Part shown: positions 26,005-34,014 of the stretch, in pieces
Numbering within the stretch: the first letter of the stretch is position 1
Layout of the letters: every line of letters begins with the position of its first letter
Notes under the pieces: generated by a model
Databases searched by the model: none
What the model was told of the DNA's origin: nothing
The model's input: the letters and a program-made list of their open reading frames with translations, nothing else
Assembly (NCBI GenBank): GCA_024228935.1
Contig: JAAESX010000024.1
Span: 62,001-126,000 of the forward strand
From: Pseudomonadota bacterium
Lineage (GTDB): Bacteria > Myxococcota_A > UBA796 > CAJQPC01
Length of the DNA: 64,000 nt
Direction of reading: 5' to 3'
Position numbers and translations under genes: made by a program

Positions 26005-28478
26005 TCGCGACACTGCTCCTCCTGGGGTGCCAGGGGGATCCGAGTACCAGCGCGCCACCACTTCCAGCCGCACAGGCCGGGGAGTCGGTGGCGTTCGCGC
26101 GTCTGGACGCGCCCTATGAGCTGAGCCTGCCGGACTCGAGCCGCCCAGCGGCCGCTCCAGCCCGGGTGGACCTGGCGGGCCCGTGGAAGGTCGTCCGGAC
26201 CGTCGACGGCGTCACCCACTGGGAGACCCCCGTCCCGATCCGCCCGCGTGCGCTCTTCTTCAGCAGCCCGGGCCCGGGCATGTCGGTGAAGCGGGACAGC
26301 ACGAAGCTGCGCTACGACCGCAGCTCGAACAGCTCGAAGCCGAACAGCTGGCGCTACGACGCCGACCGGCTGATCCTGCGGACCGACGACGGCGAGCCAC
26401 AGCCCGGGACGTTCACCTTCGGCTACCCGCGGGCCACCGAGCGCGAGCGCGGCCTGAACCTCGACACCTGGACCGAGGACAACCCCGACGCCGAGCAGAC
26501 GGACTTCATCCAGCGCACCCTCCAGGTCGGGACGGACGCGCGCACCGGGCTGCTGCTGCCGGCCCCCGCGAGCGCAGGCTGGGACGTCTTCTTCCCGCCG
26601 AACGCGACGCTCCAGCTGGACGCGATGGTGATCCCCCCGGAGATCGCCGAGGCCGGTCTCCTCTCGGACGGCGCCGTCGTGATCGTCGAGGTGACCCACG
26701 CCGACAAGACCGTGGAGATCGCCCGACACACCCTCAAGGTCGGCGAGTGGACCCGCATCCGCGCCGATGCCTCCCACGTCCCCGCCGACACGCCGGCGCG
26801 CGTGACCTTCCGGACCGAGGGCGGAGAGGACGACCAGCTCGACTACGTCTTCCTCGCCGAGCCCACGCTCTACACGCCGACGACCGAGCCCGAGACCATC
26901 GTCATGGTCTTCCTCGACACCCTGCGGGCCGATCACCTCGGCGCGTACGGCTACGAGCGCGACGTCAGCCCCAAGCTCGACGCCTGGGCGCAGGGCGCGA
27001 TGGTGTTCGAGAACGCGCGCAGCGTCGCACCGTGGACGCTCCCCTCGACCCGGACCACGCTCACCGGGCGGCAGCCGGAGTACTGGCCTCGCGAGTTCGG
27101 CCCGAACATCGCTGAGACCCTGGCGGCCGAGGGCTGGGCGACCGGCGCGTACGTCGGCAACATCTACCTCTCCAGCAACTTCGACATGTCCCGCGGCTGG
27201 TCCGAGTACGGCTGTGAGAACTGGCCGCTGGTCGACGCGCAGGTGGAGAAGGCCGAGGCGTTCCTCGACCGACACCCCGATCGCGATCGCCTCGTCCTGC
27301 TGCACACGATGGACATGCACCTGCCGTACACGGAGCCCGGTCGGTACCGGGGGACCTGGGCCGAGGACCCGCCCGCCGGCCTGAACGCGGGCAGCGAGCG
27401 AAGGGCGATCCTCTCGGCGTACAAGAAGGACCCCGAGGCGGTCACCGACTGGGTGATCGGCCGGTACGACCAGAACATCCAGTACACGGACGACGTCCTG
27501 ACGCCGTTCCTGGAGTCGCTGCCGGACAACGCGACCGTGCTGATCTTCGCGGACCACGGCGAGGAGTTCTGGGACCACAACGACTTCGAGCACGGGCACA
27601 GCCTGTACGACGAGCTGCTGCACGTCCCGCTGATCATCAAGAGCCCCGGCATCCCCGCCGGGCGGCTCGCCGAGCCCGTCTCGCTGATCGACGTCACCCC
27701 AACCCTGTTGGACATCGCAGGCGTGAAGAAGGACGCCAGCGTCACGGGCCTGTCCCTGGTGCCAGCGGCGAACGGCGAGGAGCAGGCCCGGACGGACCTG
27801 GCCAGCCGGCCCCACAGCGCCGGCCGACCGCTCTACGGCGACGAGCGCTGGGGGGTGATCGCCCAGGACCTCAAGTGGACGACCCACCGAGGGAAGGAAG
27901 CGGTCTACGACCTGAAGACCGACCCGGGCGAGACCGTCGACCTGGCGACGAAGCTGCCCCTGCAGCCGCTTCGAGATGCCTTCGGCGAGGGCCTGAAGCA
28001 GAAGGCACCGCTGGCCTGGCGGGTGGACGTCAGCAAGCTCTCGAAGTCGCCCAAGGAGCCCCAGACGCTGAACTTCGCCGTGCCCGGCGGCTTCTCCGAG
28101 GCCTGGCTGGGCCAGGACCCCCTGAAGTCCGCGAAGATGGGCATCGTGAAGCTCGACGACGGCACGGTGGACGTCCTGTTCATGCCGGGCAAGACCGGGA
28201 CGCGCGAGATCTACCTGGTGCCCTCGGATCCGATGGCCTCGGCCGGCCTCACCATCACCGGCGGCGAGGAGACGTTCTCCGTGCCCGAGGACGCCACCCC
28301 GAAGACCGGCATCTCCGGCGTCGCCAACACGCGCGTCGCGAACAAGAACATCAAGATCGGACTGGCCGTGGCGCCGGTGCCCGAGGATGGAATGCAGCTG
28401 GCCGGCGTCGACTCCGAGGTCCAGGCCGCCCTGGATGCCATGGGGTACACCGAGCGCGAAGAGGAGGAGGAGGAGTGA
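26001..28478 (+). CDS. Sulfatase-like lipoprotein with Thr in the nucleophile position
   Basis: 825 residues starting at TTG 26001 (TTGA overlap); this start gives the lipobox LLLLGC. The first 290 residues are beta-rich and unknown. An alkaline-phosphatase-superfamily domain follows (about 290-600): VFLDTLRADHLGAYGYERD, the nucleophile loop APWTLPSTRTTLTG and FADHGEEFWDHNDFEHGHS. Sulfatases have Cys/Ser at CxPxR; Thr is found in phosphoethanolamine and phosphoglycerol transferases, so a phospho-transferase or phosphatase is as likely as a sulfatase. The C-terminal 200 residues are a separate beta domain. No FGE gene is seen. Confidence 0.8.
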   Translation: MIATLLLLGCQGDPSTSAPPLPAAQAGESVAFARLDAPYELSLPDSSRPAAAPARVDLAGPWKVVRTVDGVTHWETPVPIRPRALFFSSPGPGMSVKRDSTKLRYDRSSNSSKPNSWRYDADRLILRTDDGEPQPGTFTFGYPRATERERGLNLDTWTEDNPDAEQTDFIQRTLQVGTDARTGLLLPAPASAGWDVFFPPNATLQLDAMVIPPEIAEAGLLSDGAVVIVEVTHADKTVEIARHTLKVGEWTRIRADASHVPADTPARVTFRTEGGEDDQLDYVFLAEPTLYTPTTEPETIVMVFLDTLRADHLGAYGYERDVSPKLDAWAQGAMVFENARSVAPWTLPSTRTTLTGRQPEYWPREFGPNIAETLAAEGWATGAYVGNIYLSSNFDMSRGWSEYGCENWPLVDAQVEKAEAFLDRHPDRDRLVLLHTMDMHLPYTEPGRYRGTWAEDPPAGLNAGSERRAILSAYKKDPEAVTDWVIGRYDQNIQYTDDVLTPFLESLPDNATVLIFADHGEEFWDHNDFEHGHSLYDELLHVPLIIKSPGIPAGRLAEPVSLIDVTPTLLDIAGVKKDASVTGLSLVPAANGEEQARTDLASRPHSAGRPLYGDERWGVIAQDLKWTTHRGKEAVYDLKTDPGETVDLATKLPLQPLRDAFGEGLKQKAPLAWRVDVSKLSKSPKEPQTLNFAVPGGFSEAWLGQDPLKSAKMGIVKLDDGTVDVLFMPGKTGTREIYLVPSDPMASAGLTITGGEETFSVPEDATPKTGISGVANTRVANKNIKIGLAVAPVPEDGMQLAGVDSEVQAALDAMGYTEREEEEEE

Positions 28479-29152
28479 TCCTCGCTCTCCTCGCCTGCTC
28501 CCCCACGGGGACGTGGACCGTCGAGGTCGAGCCGCTCGCCGAGACCGTCCGGACGACCGACGACGACTGCACGATCACGCTCTCGTCGTTCGACACGATC
28601 GTGGGCAACCCGAGCCTGGGGACGGGCCTGCCCGACTTCGGTGCGTGGGCCTTCGACCTGACCCAGGCGGGCCCCCACGTGACCTCGGACCTGGCCGCCG
28701 CCGCGGACGCGCACAACAGCTTCTCGGTGTGGAACCTGAGCTACGGCGCCCTCGATGGCGGCACGGCGAGCGACGAGGAGCTCCTGCTGGCCGAGCACAT
28801 CACGGCGCGCGCGGTGGGCGAGCTCGACTGCGAAGACCGGGTGGTGGCGTTCGACATGCGCCTGCACCACGACATCGAGTCGACCTGTACCGGCGCCGTC
28901 GACCTGGATCGCAACGGGACCGCCGCTGTCACGGTCGGCATCGACGCGTGGATGCTCTGGGCCGACACGATCGGCGGGGACGCCCTGATCGCCACGGACT
29001 GGGTCCAGGCTGACAGCGACTTCAACGGCGAGCTCTCCGACGACGAGCTCGAGTTCACAGGCCTCGACCTGCGGGACCCGGGCTCGACGGCCGCGCTGAA
29101 CGTGCTCGAGTACACCCAGGAACAGCCGGGGAGCTGGCTCGTCTGCCCCTGA
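28475..29152 (+). CDS. Lipoprotein, last gene of the protease operon
   Basis: 225 residues, GTG 28475 with GAGGAGGAGG just before it and overlapping the previous stop. A minimal signal and lipobox (ILALLAC) precede an acidic protein with four later Cys (DDDCTI, ELDCED, ESTCTG, WLVCP). No domain is recognised. Its position suggests export to the same surface location as the protease and sulfatase-like protein. Confidence 0.7.
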   Translation: MILALLACSPTGTWTVEVEPLAETVRTTDDDCTITLSSFDTIVGNPSLGTGLPDFGAWAFDLTQAGPHVTSDLAAAADAHNSFSVWNLSYGALDGGTASDEELLLAEHITARAVGELDCEDRVVAFDMRLHHDIESTCTGAVDLDRNGTAAVTVGIDAWMLWADTIGGDALIATDWVQADSDFNGELSDDELEFTGLDLRDPGSTAALNVLEYTQEQPGSWLVCP

Positions 29153-29177
29153 AGGGTCGGCTCAGCCGCGCTTCAGG
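29148..29177. terminator. Nested inverted repeats between convergent operons
   Basis: CCTGAAG (29148-29154) pairs with CTTCAGG (29171-29177) and encloses an inner GGCT-C-AGCC hairpin. It overlaps the stops of both the plus operon (29152) and the minus operon (29162) and has no T run; it may end transcripts from both sides. Confidence 0.5.
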
Positions 29178-29371
29178 AGCGGCGTCATGCCGCGGGCGAT
29201 GAGCGCGTCGTTGAGATCCTTCAGCCGCTGCGGATCGATGACGAGCTCGGTCTCGTTGACGACGGCCAGGACGTAGTCGTCCAGCGGCACGACGGCGCGG
29301 ACCTCGTCGAGGACCTTGGGGTCGGAGACCTTCAACAGGGCGACGTTGCGATGGACGATGGTCTCACTCAC
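29162..29371 (-). CDS. Small protein coupled to the XPB helicase gene
   Basis: 69 residues from GTG 29371, overlapping the helicase stop by four bases. The sequence (VALLKVSDPKVLDEVRAVVPLDDYVLAVVNETELVIDPQRLKDL) is predicted to be a mixed alpha/beta fold without known motif. A regulator or accessory factor of the helicase is inferred from coupling only. Good codon bias supports a real gene. Confidence 0.65.
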   Translation of the reverse strand: MSETIVHRNVALLKVSDPKVLDEVRAVVPLDDYVLAVVNETELVIDPQRLKDLNDALIARGMTPLLKRG

Positions 29372-31035
29372 GGGCGTGTCTCGATCACGTAGGCGTACCC
29401 CTGCTCGGTCAGGAAGAGCTGACGCTTCTCAGCGTAGACCTGCTCGGTCGAGTCGCGGGTCACGAGTGTGTAGAAGTGGGCGATGTTCTCGCCCTTCTTG
29501 GGGCGCAGGATGCGGCCCAGACGCTGGGCCTCCTCCTGGCGGCTGCCCCAGGTCCCGGAGACCTGGATCGCGACGCTGGCGTCCGGCAGATCGACGGAGA
29601 AGTTGCCGACCTTGCTGACCACCATCGCGGGCTCCGAGCCCTCTCGGAAGGCCTGGAAGAGCTCGTCGCGCCTGCGCTGCGGGGTCCGCCCGGTGACCAG
29701 CGGCAGCTTCCACCGGCGGGCGAGCCACTCGAGCTGGTCGAGGTACATCCCAAGGATGAGGACGCGATCCTTCTCGTGCTTCGCGAGAAGCTTCTCGACC
29801 TCGGCGCCTTTTCGCGCGTTGGTCGCCGCGACACGGAACTTCTCCCGGTCGTCGCTGGTCGCGTACCGAAGGCGATCCTCGTCAGTGAACCCGATGCGGA
29901 TCTCGGTGCAGGTCGCGGCCGCGATCCAGCCCTGGTTCTCCAGGTCCTTCCACGGCATGTCGAAACGCTTGGGGCCGATCAGCGAGAACACGTCGGTCTG
30001 CTTGCCGTCCTCGCGGACGAGCGTGGCGGTGAGGCCCAGGCGGCGACGGGCCTGCAGCAGCGCCACGCTCCGAAAGACCGGCGCGGGCAGGAGATGGACC
30101 TCGTCGTAGATGATGAGGCCCCAGCGGGCGTCGTCGAACAGCCCGAAGTGCTTGAAGTCGTCGGTCTTCGACTTCCGGTACGTGAGGATCTGGTACGTCG
30201 TCAGCGTGACCGCCCGGATCTGCTTGGTCGCGCCCGAGTACTCGCCGACGTCGTCCTCGGTCAGCGTCGTCTTGTCGAGGATCTCGTCCCGCCACTGACG
30301 CAGTGCCGTGATGTTGGTGCACAGGATCAGCGTGCGCATGCCGAGCTTGGCCATGGCGCCGATGCCGACCATCGTCTTGCCAGCCCCGCAAGGCAGCACG
30401 ACCACGCCGCTTCCGCCCTCGATGCCGTCGCCGTAGAACCCGTCGACCGCCATCACCTGGTAGTCGCGCAGGCCCCAGGTGCCGCCCGAGAGCATCTCGT
30501 CCCGCATCTTGAAGTCGACCGCTTCGCCGTCGACGTAGCCGACACGATCCTGGACCGGATGCCCGACGCTGGTCAGCACCTGCTTGAGCAGGCCCCGGTT
30601 CGCCATGTCGATGTGCGACCGCCGCTCGTCGATCGGGTCCCCGATCAGCTCGCGAACCGCCTTGGTGTTGCGGATCTCGGTCATCAGAAGCTCGTGATGA
30701 GCCTCCAGGACCAGCCCGTGTCCGTGCGGAAGCAGCTGGAGCCGGCCGTACCGGCCCATCGTCTCGCGCACCCAGACCGGCACGTGAGCCGGCACGTCGT
30801 ACTTGGCCCACTTGTGCAGCGTCTCGAGGACGGACTCGATGTCGACGCCGGACGCCGCAGCGTTCCAGAGCGACAGAGGCGTGATTCGGTAGGTGTGGAC
30901 GTACTCAGGCGACTTCACGAGCTCGGCGAAACGCGTGAGCTTGTCACGCACGGGGGCGAAGTTCGGCCCCATCGTCTCGAGGAGCATCGTGTGGTCGGAC
31001 TGGACGATGAGCGGATTTTCGGGGACGTAGCGCAC
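29368..31035 (-). CDS. XPB/Ssl2-type DNA helicase
   Basis: SF2 helicase of 555 residues. Walker A GAGKT (217-221, LPCGAGKTMVGIG), DEVH (311-314, IIYDEVHLLPA), motif III LTATLVREDGK with the XPB-specific RED (341-343), and motif VI QRLGRILRP. The N-terminal 190 residues match the length of the damage-recognition part of archaeal/bacterial XPB. It should unwind DNA in repair or transcription-coupled remodelling. The GTG at 31035 follows a TAAGGT hexamer with eight bases between them. Confidence 0.9.
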   Translation of the reverse strand: MRYVPENPLIVQSDHTMLLETMGPNFAPVRDKLTRFAELVKSPEYVHTYRITPLSLWNAAASGVDIESVLETLHKWAKYDVPAHVPVWVRETMGRYGRLQLLPHGHGLVLEAHHELLMTEIRNTKAVRELIGDPIDERRSHIDMANRGLLKQVLTSVGHPVQDRVGYVDGEAVDFKMRDEMLSGGTWGLRDYQVMAVDGFYGDGIEGGSGVVVLPCGAGKTMVGIGAMAKLGMRTLILCTNITALRQWRDEILDKTTLTEDDVGEYSGATKQIRAVTLTTYQILTYRKSKTDDFKHFGLFDDARWGLIIYDEVHLLPAPVFRSVALLQARRRLGLTATLVREDGKQTDVFSLIGPKRFDMPWKDLENQGWIAAATCTEIRIGFTDEDRLRYATSDDREKFRVAATNARKGAEVEKLLAKHEKDRVLILGMYLDQLEWLARRWKLPLVTGRTPQRRRDELFQAFREGSEPAMVVSKVGNFSVDLPDASVAIQVSGTWGSRQEEAQRLGRILRPKKGENIAHFYTLVTRDSTEQVYAEKRQLFLTEQGYAYVIETRP

Positions 31036-31043
31036 GGCCGGGC

Positions 31044-31049
31044 ACCTTA
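31044..31049 (-). promoter_or_regulatory. -10-like TAAGGT, eight bases before GTG 31035
   Basis: On the minus strand TAAGGT is followed by eight bases and the XPB start, with no ribosome site; the pattern fits a leaderless or near-leaderless message. Confidence 0.35.
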
Positions 31050-31050
31050 A

Positions 31051-31067
31051 CTTCTCGGCAATAGAAG
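31051..31067. promoter_or_regulatory. Inverted repeat in the XPB/sigma-factor divergent region
   Basis: CTTCT (31051-31055), seven bases, AGAAG (31063-31067) sit between the two divergent genes and next to the XPB -10-like hexamer. A possible operator for one or both. Confidence 0.3.
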
Positions 31068-31092
31068 GCGAGCGACTGCGTTGTGGGGTGCG

Positions 31093-31629
31093 ATGACCGA
31101 TCTGCAGCTGATTCGCGACCACCTCGACGGACGAGCCACGGCGTTCGAGGTGCTGATCGAGCGCCATCGAGGCCCGCTGATGGGCTTTCTGCGCGGTCGC
31201 GTCGGATCGGAGCGAGCTGAAGAACTTCACCAGGAGCTCTGGGCGCGTGTCGAGCGTCGCCTGGCGGACTTCGACGGCCGAGCGCCGTTCCGGGCCCTGC
31301 TGTGGACCGCGGCTCGCCGCCTGGTGATCGACGACCACCGTCGGTCCGAGGTCCGCCCCAAGCTGGTCTCCCTCGAGGTCGAGCGAGCCAGCCGCCAGTC
31401 CCCCCTCTCCGACCTGTCGCATCGCCAGCTGCTCGCCGCCGTCGAGCGCGCGATGGCCGACCTCGACCCCGCGACCGCCCAGGTCGTGCGCTGGCGACTG
31501 TCGGAGAACCTCAGTTTCAAGGAGATCGCCGAGCGCCAGGACGCGAAGCTCAACACGGTGCTGTCCCGCATGCACCGTGGCGTGAAGCACCTGCGCGTCG
31601 TGCTCGTCGACCACAAGGAGGCCGGATGA
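31093..31629 (+). CDS. ECF-type RNA polymerase sigma factor
   Basis: 178 residues. Region 2 covers about 10-80 (AFEVLIERHRGPLMGFLRGR, FRALLWTAARRLVIDDHRR) and region 4 about 120-170 (DPATAQVVRWRLSENLSFKEIAERQDAKLNTVLSRMHRG, helix-turn-helix). ATG 31093 has a G-rich site (GGGGTGCG) just before it. It overlaps the anti-sigma gene by ATGA. It likely directs the promoters of its own operon and envelope genes when released from the anti-sigma factor. Confidence 0.88.
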   Translation: MTDLQLIRDHLDGRATAFEVLIERHRGPLMGFLRGRVGSERAEELHQELWARVERRLADFDGRAPFRALLWTAARRLVIDDHRRSEVRPKLVSLEVERASRQSPLSDLSHRQLLAAVERAMADLDPATAQVVRWRLSENLSFKEIAERQDAKLNTVLSRMHRGVKHLRVVLVDHKEAG

Positions 31630-32024
31630 GCTGCCCTCGCGAGAACGAAGCCACCGCGTACGTCTTCGAACGATCGAAGCCCGACTACGACGCCCACCTG
31701 GCGGACTGCACGGAGTGCCAGGAGGCCGTCGCGGACGCCGCCGAGACGGTGGACGCCGTCCTGCCGGTGATGGAGCCCGAGCCCGAAACGGTGGCCGAGC
31801 CGAAGTCCAAGGTCCCGAACTGGCCGCTGTACCTGGCCATCGGGCTGGCCGCGGCCGTCGTGCTCTTGAACTTCGCGTTCCCGATGACGGCCGCCGAGAC
31901 GCCGCCCCCCGTCGCCCCCCAGGCACTCGACCTCGCCTGGAACGACCCCCTCGACACCACCCTGTCCGAGCTCGACGCCGAGTTCGACGCCGAGCTCGAA
32001 GAGCTCCACCTGGAGGCCCTGTGA
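31626..32024 (+). CDS. Zinc-binding anti-sigma factor with one membrane helix
   Basis: 132 residues. The N-terminal HLADCTECQEA (H-x3-C-x2-C) is the ZAS zinc site of cytoplasmic anti-sigma domains. About residues 66-85 form a membrane helix (LYLAIGLAAAVVLLNFAF); the acidic remainder is periplasmic. Overlap on both sides (ATGA, GTGA) ties it to the sigma factor and the next gene. It probably holds the sigma factor until a periplasmic signal arrives. Confidence 0.8.
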   Translation: MSCPRENEATAYVFERSKPDYDAHLADCTECQEAVADAAETVDAVLPVMEPEPETVAEPKSKVPNWPLYLAIGLAAAVVLLNFAFPMTAAETPPPVAPQALDLAWNDPLDTTLSELDAEFDAELEELHLEAL

Positions 32025-32410
32025 TCCTGCTGCTTTCCACCCTCGCTCTCGCCGGTCCCCACGAAGGTCGCGGCGAGCGCGCCCGCGCCGAGCGCAATGG
32101 CCACCCGGCCGAGATGCGCGAGAACAACCCCGAGCTGGTCCGCGTGAAGGCCGAGCTCGACGCCGCCGAGGCGCAGCTCAAGGTGCTGGTGCTCGATCAC
32201 AACGAGGCCGTGGGCAAGGCGCGCGAGGAGCGCCGCGCTGAGATCGAGGCCCAGGCCGAGGTCATGTACGACCTGAAGACCGAGGCCCACGCGCTGCGCC
32301 TGGAGATCCTGGAGGCCAAGCTCGAGGAGGCCCGTGGCGACCTCGAAGAGCGCGACGCCTTGCGCGAGGAGCGCATCGAGAAGTGGATGGAGGAGCACCT
32401 CGAGGAGTGA
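32021..32410 (+). CDS. Periplasmic coiled-coil protein (Spy/ZraP/CnrX-like)
   Basis: 129 residues, GTG 32021 overlapping the anti-sigma stop. A short signal peptide (ILLLSTLALAG) precedes a highly charged alpha-helical protein (VRVKAELDAAEAQLKVLVLDHNEAV and similar) with the character of LTXXQ/Spy-like or CnrX periplasmic sensors. It has no zinc-binding Cys. Its position with sigma and anti-sigma suggests a periplasmic sensor or chaperone of the stress circuit; the assignment is by composition and context. Confidence 0.65.
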   Translation: MILLLSTLALAGPHEGRGERARAERNGHPAEMRENNPELVRVKAELDAAEAQLKVLVLDHNEAVGKAREERRAEIEAQAEVMYDLKTEAHALRLEILEAKLEEARGDLEERDALREERIEKWMEEHLEE

Positions 32411-32519
32411 CAACGGCTGTCATCGACCGGTGACACGTCGCGGTGACGCCATCGTGATTCCAGGCACTTGAGACCTGGCACGCCGCAGGCATTGCACTCG
32501 GGCATCCACCGGAGTCCAC

Positions 32520-33016
32520 ATGCTCGCGTTCCTCCTGGCCTGCGCCGCCAACACCACCGGCATCGACGAGGACGTGCACGGCATCCCGCGCGCGGACCTG
32601 GCCGGCTGCACCGTCACCACCACCGAAGAGTCGGACTACAGCGACCCCGAGGAGCCGCTGGTCGACACCCGGCTGACCTACGACGACCACGGCCACTCCT
32701 CGCTGATCGAAGAGCGGGAGGACGAGGGCGACTGGGTCGAGGTGAGCTGGGTCGAGACGAACCTGGATGGCCAGGGACGCCCCGTCGAGCAGCGCGAAGA
32801 CGACATCGTCCGCACCTGGACGTACGGCGAGGGCTGGCGGATCGATGTGTACGAGCAGGTCGGCCCCGAGGGCACGTACACGGAGACCTGGAACTGGACC
32901 GACAACTGGGAGGTGTTCCGCGACGTCGCGAGGCGGGTCGGCTGGCCGAGCTGTACGGGCACTCCGACACCTCGCCGGACGAGGTCACCGCCAGTGTCAG
33001 CTGGTCGTGCCCGTGA
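32520..33016 (+). pseudogene. Lipoprotein with YD-like repeats, one frameshift
   Basis: ATG 32520 has CGGAG before it and gives lipobox LAFLLAC. The frame reads well to about 32935 (TRLTYDDHGHSSLIEERED, TNLDGQGRPVEQRED, TWTYGEGW: pieces like YD-repeat strands) and then must shift by one base to end as RLAELYGHSDTSPDEVTASVSWSCP at TGA 33014-33016. The unshifted frame runs to 33368 through rtcA and lacks codon bias there. About 165 residues intended. The 3' end overlaps the rtcA end by 20 bases. Confidence 0.65.
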
Positions 33017-34010
33017 CGCGGACCTCGGTCACCCGCTTGTTCCGCCGCTCGATGTCGATCCCGACGTCCGGCAGGAACTGACGGATGACGGCCACGTTGG
33101 TGCGCAGATGGTCGGACGCCTTGGTCGTCCGGAACCGCCCCCCGGCTCCGAGAGCCAGCAGCAGCACCAGCTGATCCGCCAGGTGCTCGTCGATGGGCAC
33201 GTCCGCGTCGAGCCAGCGCTTGACGGGACGAACGGCCTGCCGAGCGACCTCCTGGGCACGCACCCCGGGTCGACCGAAGCCGGTGAACAGCATCGGCCGC
33301 GGGCAGTCGATCTGGATGAGCAGGACGTTGCCGACAGGACCGGTCTCCTCGACGATCTCGCCGCGTAAGTCCGGGAGCTCCTTCTTCAGGACGGTCAGCT
33401 CGCGCTGGCCGATGTCGCGGGGCAGCTCGCTGACCACGGCCTTGGCCACGATCCGCTTGATGCGGCCTCGCTCGAGGACCTCGTACGGGACCCACTCGCC
33501 CGGGGTGATGCTCGCGGAGACCTCGCCCCCGCCGATGGGCTCGAAGCCGCGTCGACCGAGCTCGAAGTGCGCCGCCTGACCGAGCTCACGCAGGGCGCGG
33601 CCGTAGCAGCGGTCCAGGAACTCGAACGGGGGCGCCGAGCGGTTGTGGGTGCCGCCGGTGACCGTGATGCGGGACGCGTTGTCGCCGAAGAGCAGCGCCG
33701 GCAGCACCGTCTGCATCACGAGCGTGGCCGAGCCGGCCGCGCCGACATCCCAGGCGTACTCGCCCGAGTCCAGGCTGGACGGGCGAAAGTACAGGCTCTT
33801 GCTGTGCTTGTGAGCGCCCTCGATCCAGGCCTGGCCGATCTCGACCGCGGCGCGCACACAGGTCAGGTGCTGCGCGAGCAGACCTCCCTTCTTCCTGGAA
33901 CCGCGGATGTCCGTGATCAGGAACGGCTTCCCCGTCACGAGCGACAGGGTCAGGCTCGACCGGAGGATCTGTCCTCCTCCGGCCGAGCCATCGATCTGGA
34001 GCGTGGTCAT
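32997..34010 (-). CDS. rtcA: RNA 3'-terminal phosphate cyclase
   Basis: 337 residues. Converts RNA 3'-phosphate to 2',3'-cyclic phosphate. The family signatures are visible: GSAGGGQILRSSLTLS at the N-terminus, GGTHNRSAPPFEF in the middle, and EHLADQLVLLLALGAGG with the His that becomes adenylated. Starts four bases after rtcB, forming an rtcBA operon for RNA repair. Confidence 0.95.
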   Translation of the reverse strand: MTTLQIDGSAGGGQILRSSLTLSLVTGKPFLITDIRGSRKKGGLLAQHLTCVRAAVEIGQAWIEGAHKHSKSLYFRPSSLDSGEYAWDVGAAGSATLVMQTVLPALLFGDNASRITVTGGTHNRSAPPFEFLDRCYGRALRELGQAAHFELGRRGFEPIGGGEVSASITPGEWVPYEVLERGRIKRIVAKAVVSELPRDIGQRELTVLKKELPDLRGEIVEETGPVGNVLLIQIDCPRPMLFTGFGRPGVRAQEVARQAVRPVKRWLDADVPIDEHLADQLVLLLALGAGGRFRTTKASDHLRTNVAVIRQFLPDVGIDIERRNKRVTEVRVTGTTS

Positions 34011-34014
34011 GGTC

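Noticed and set aside
32470..32496. Sigma54-like TGGCAC ... TTGCA before the lipoprotein at 32520
   Set aside because: The two elements are separated by ten bases instead of five, which does not fit the -24/-12 spacing.
33017..33368. Continuation of the lipoprotein frame through the rtcA end
   Set aside because: The frame lacks codon bias there and overlaps rtcA, whose motifs are certain; a one-base shift explains the natural end at 33016.
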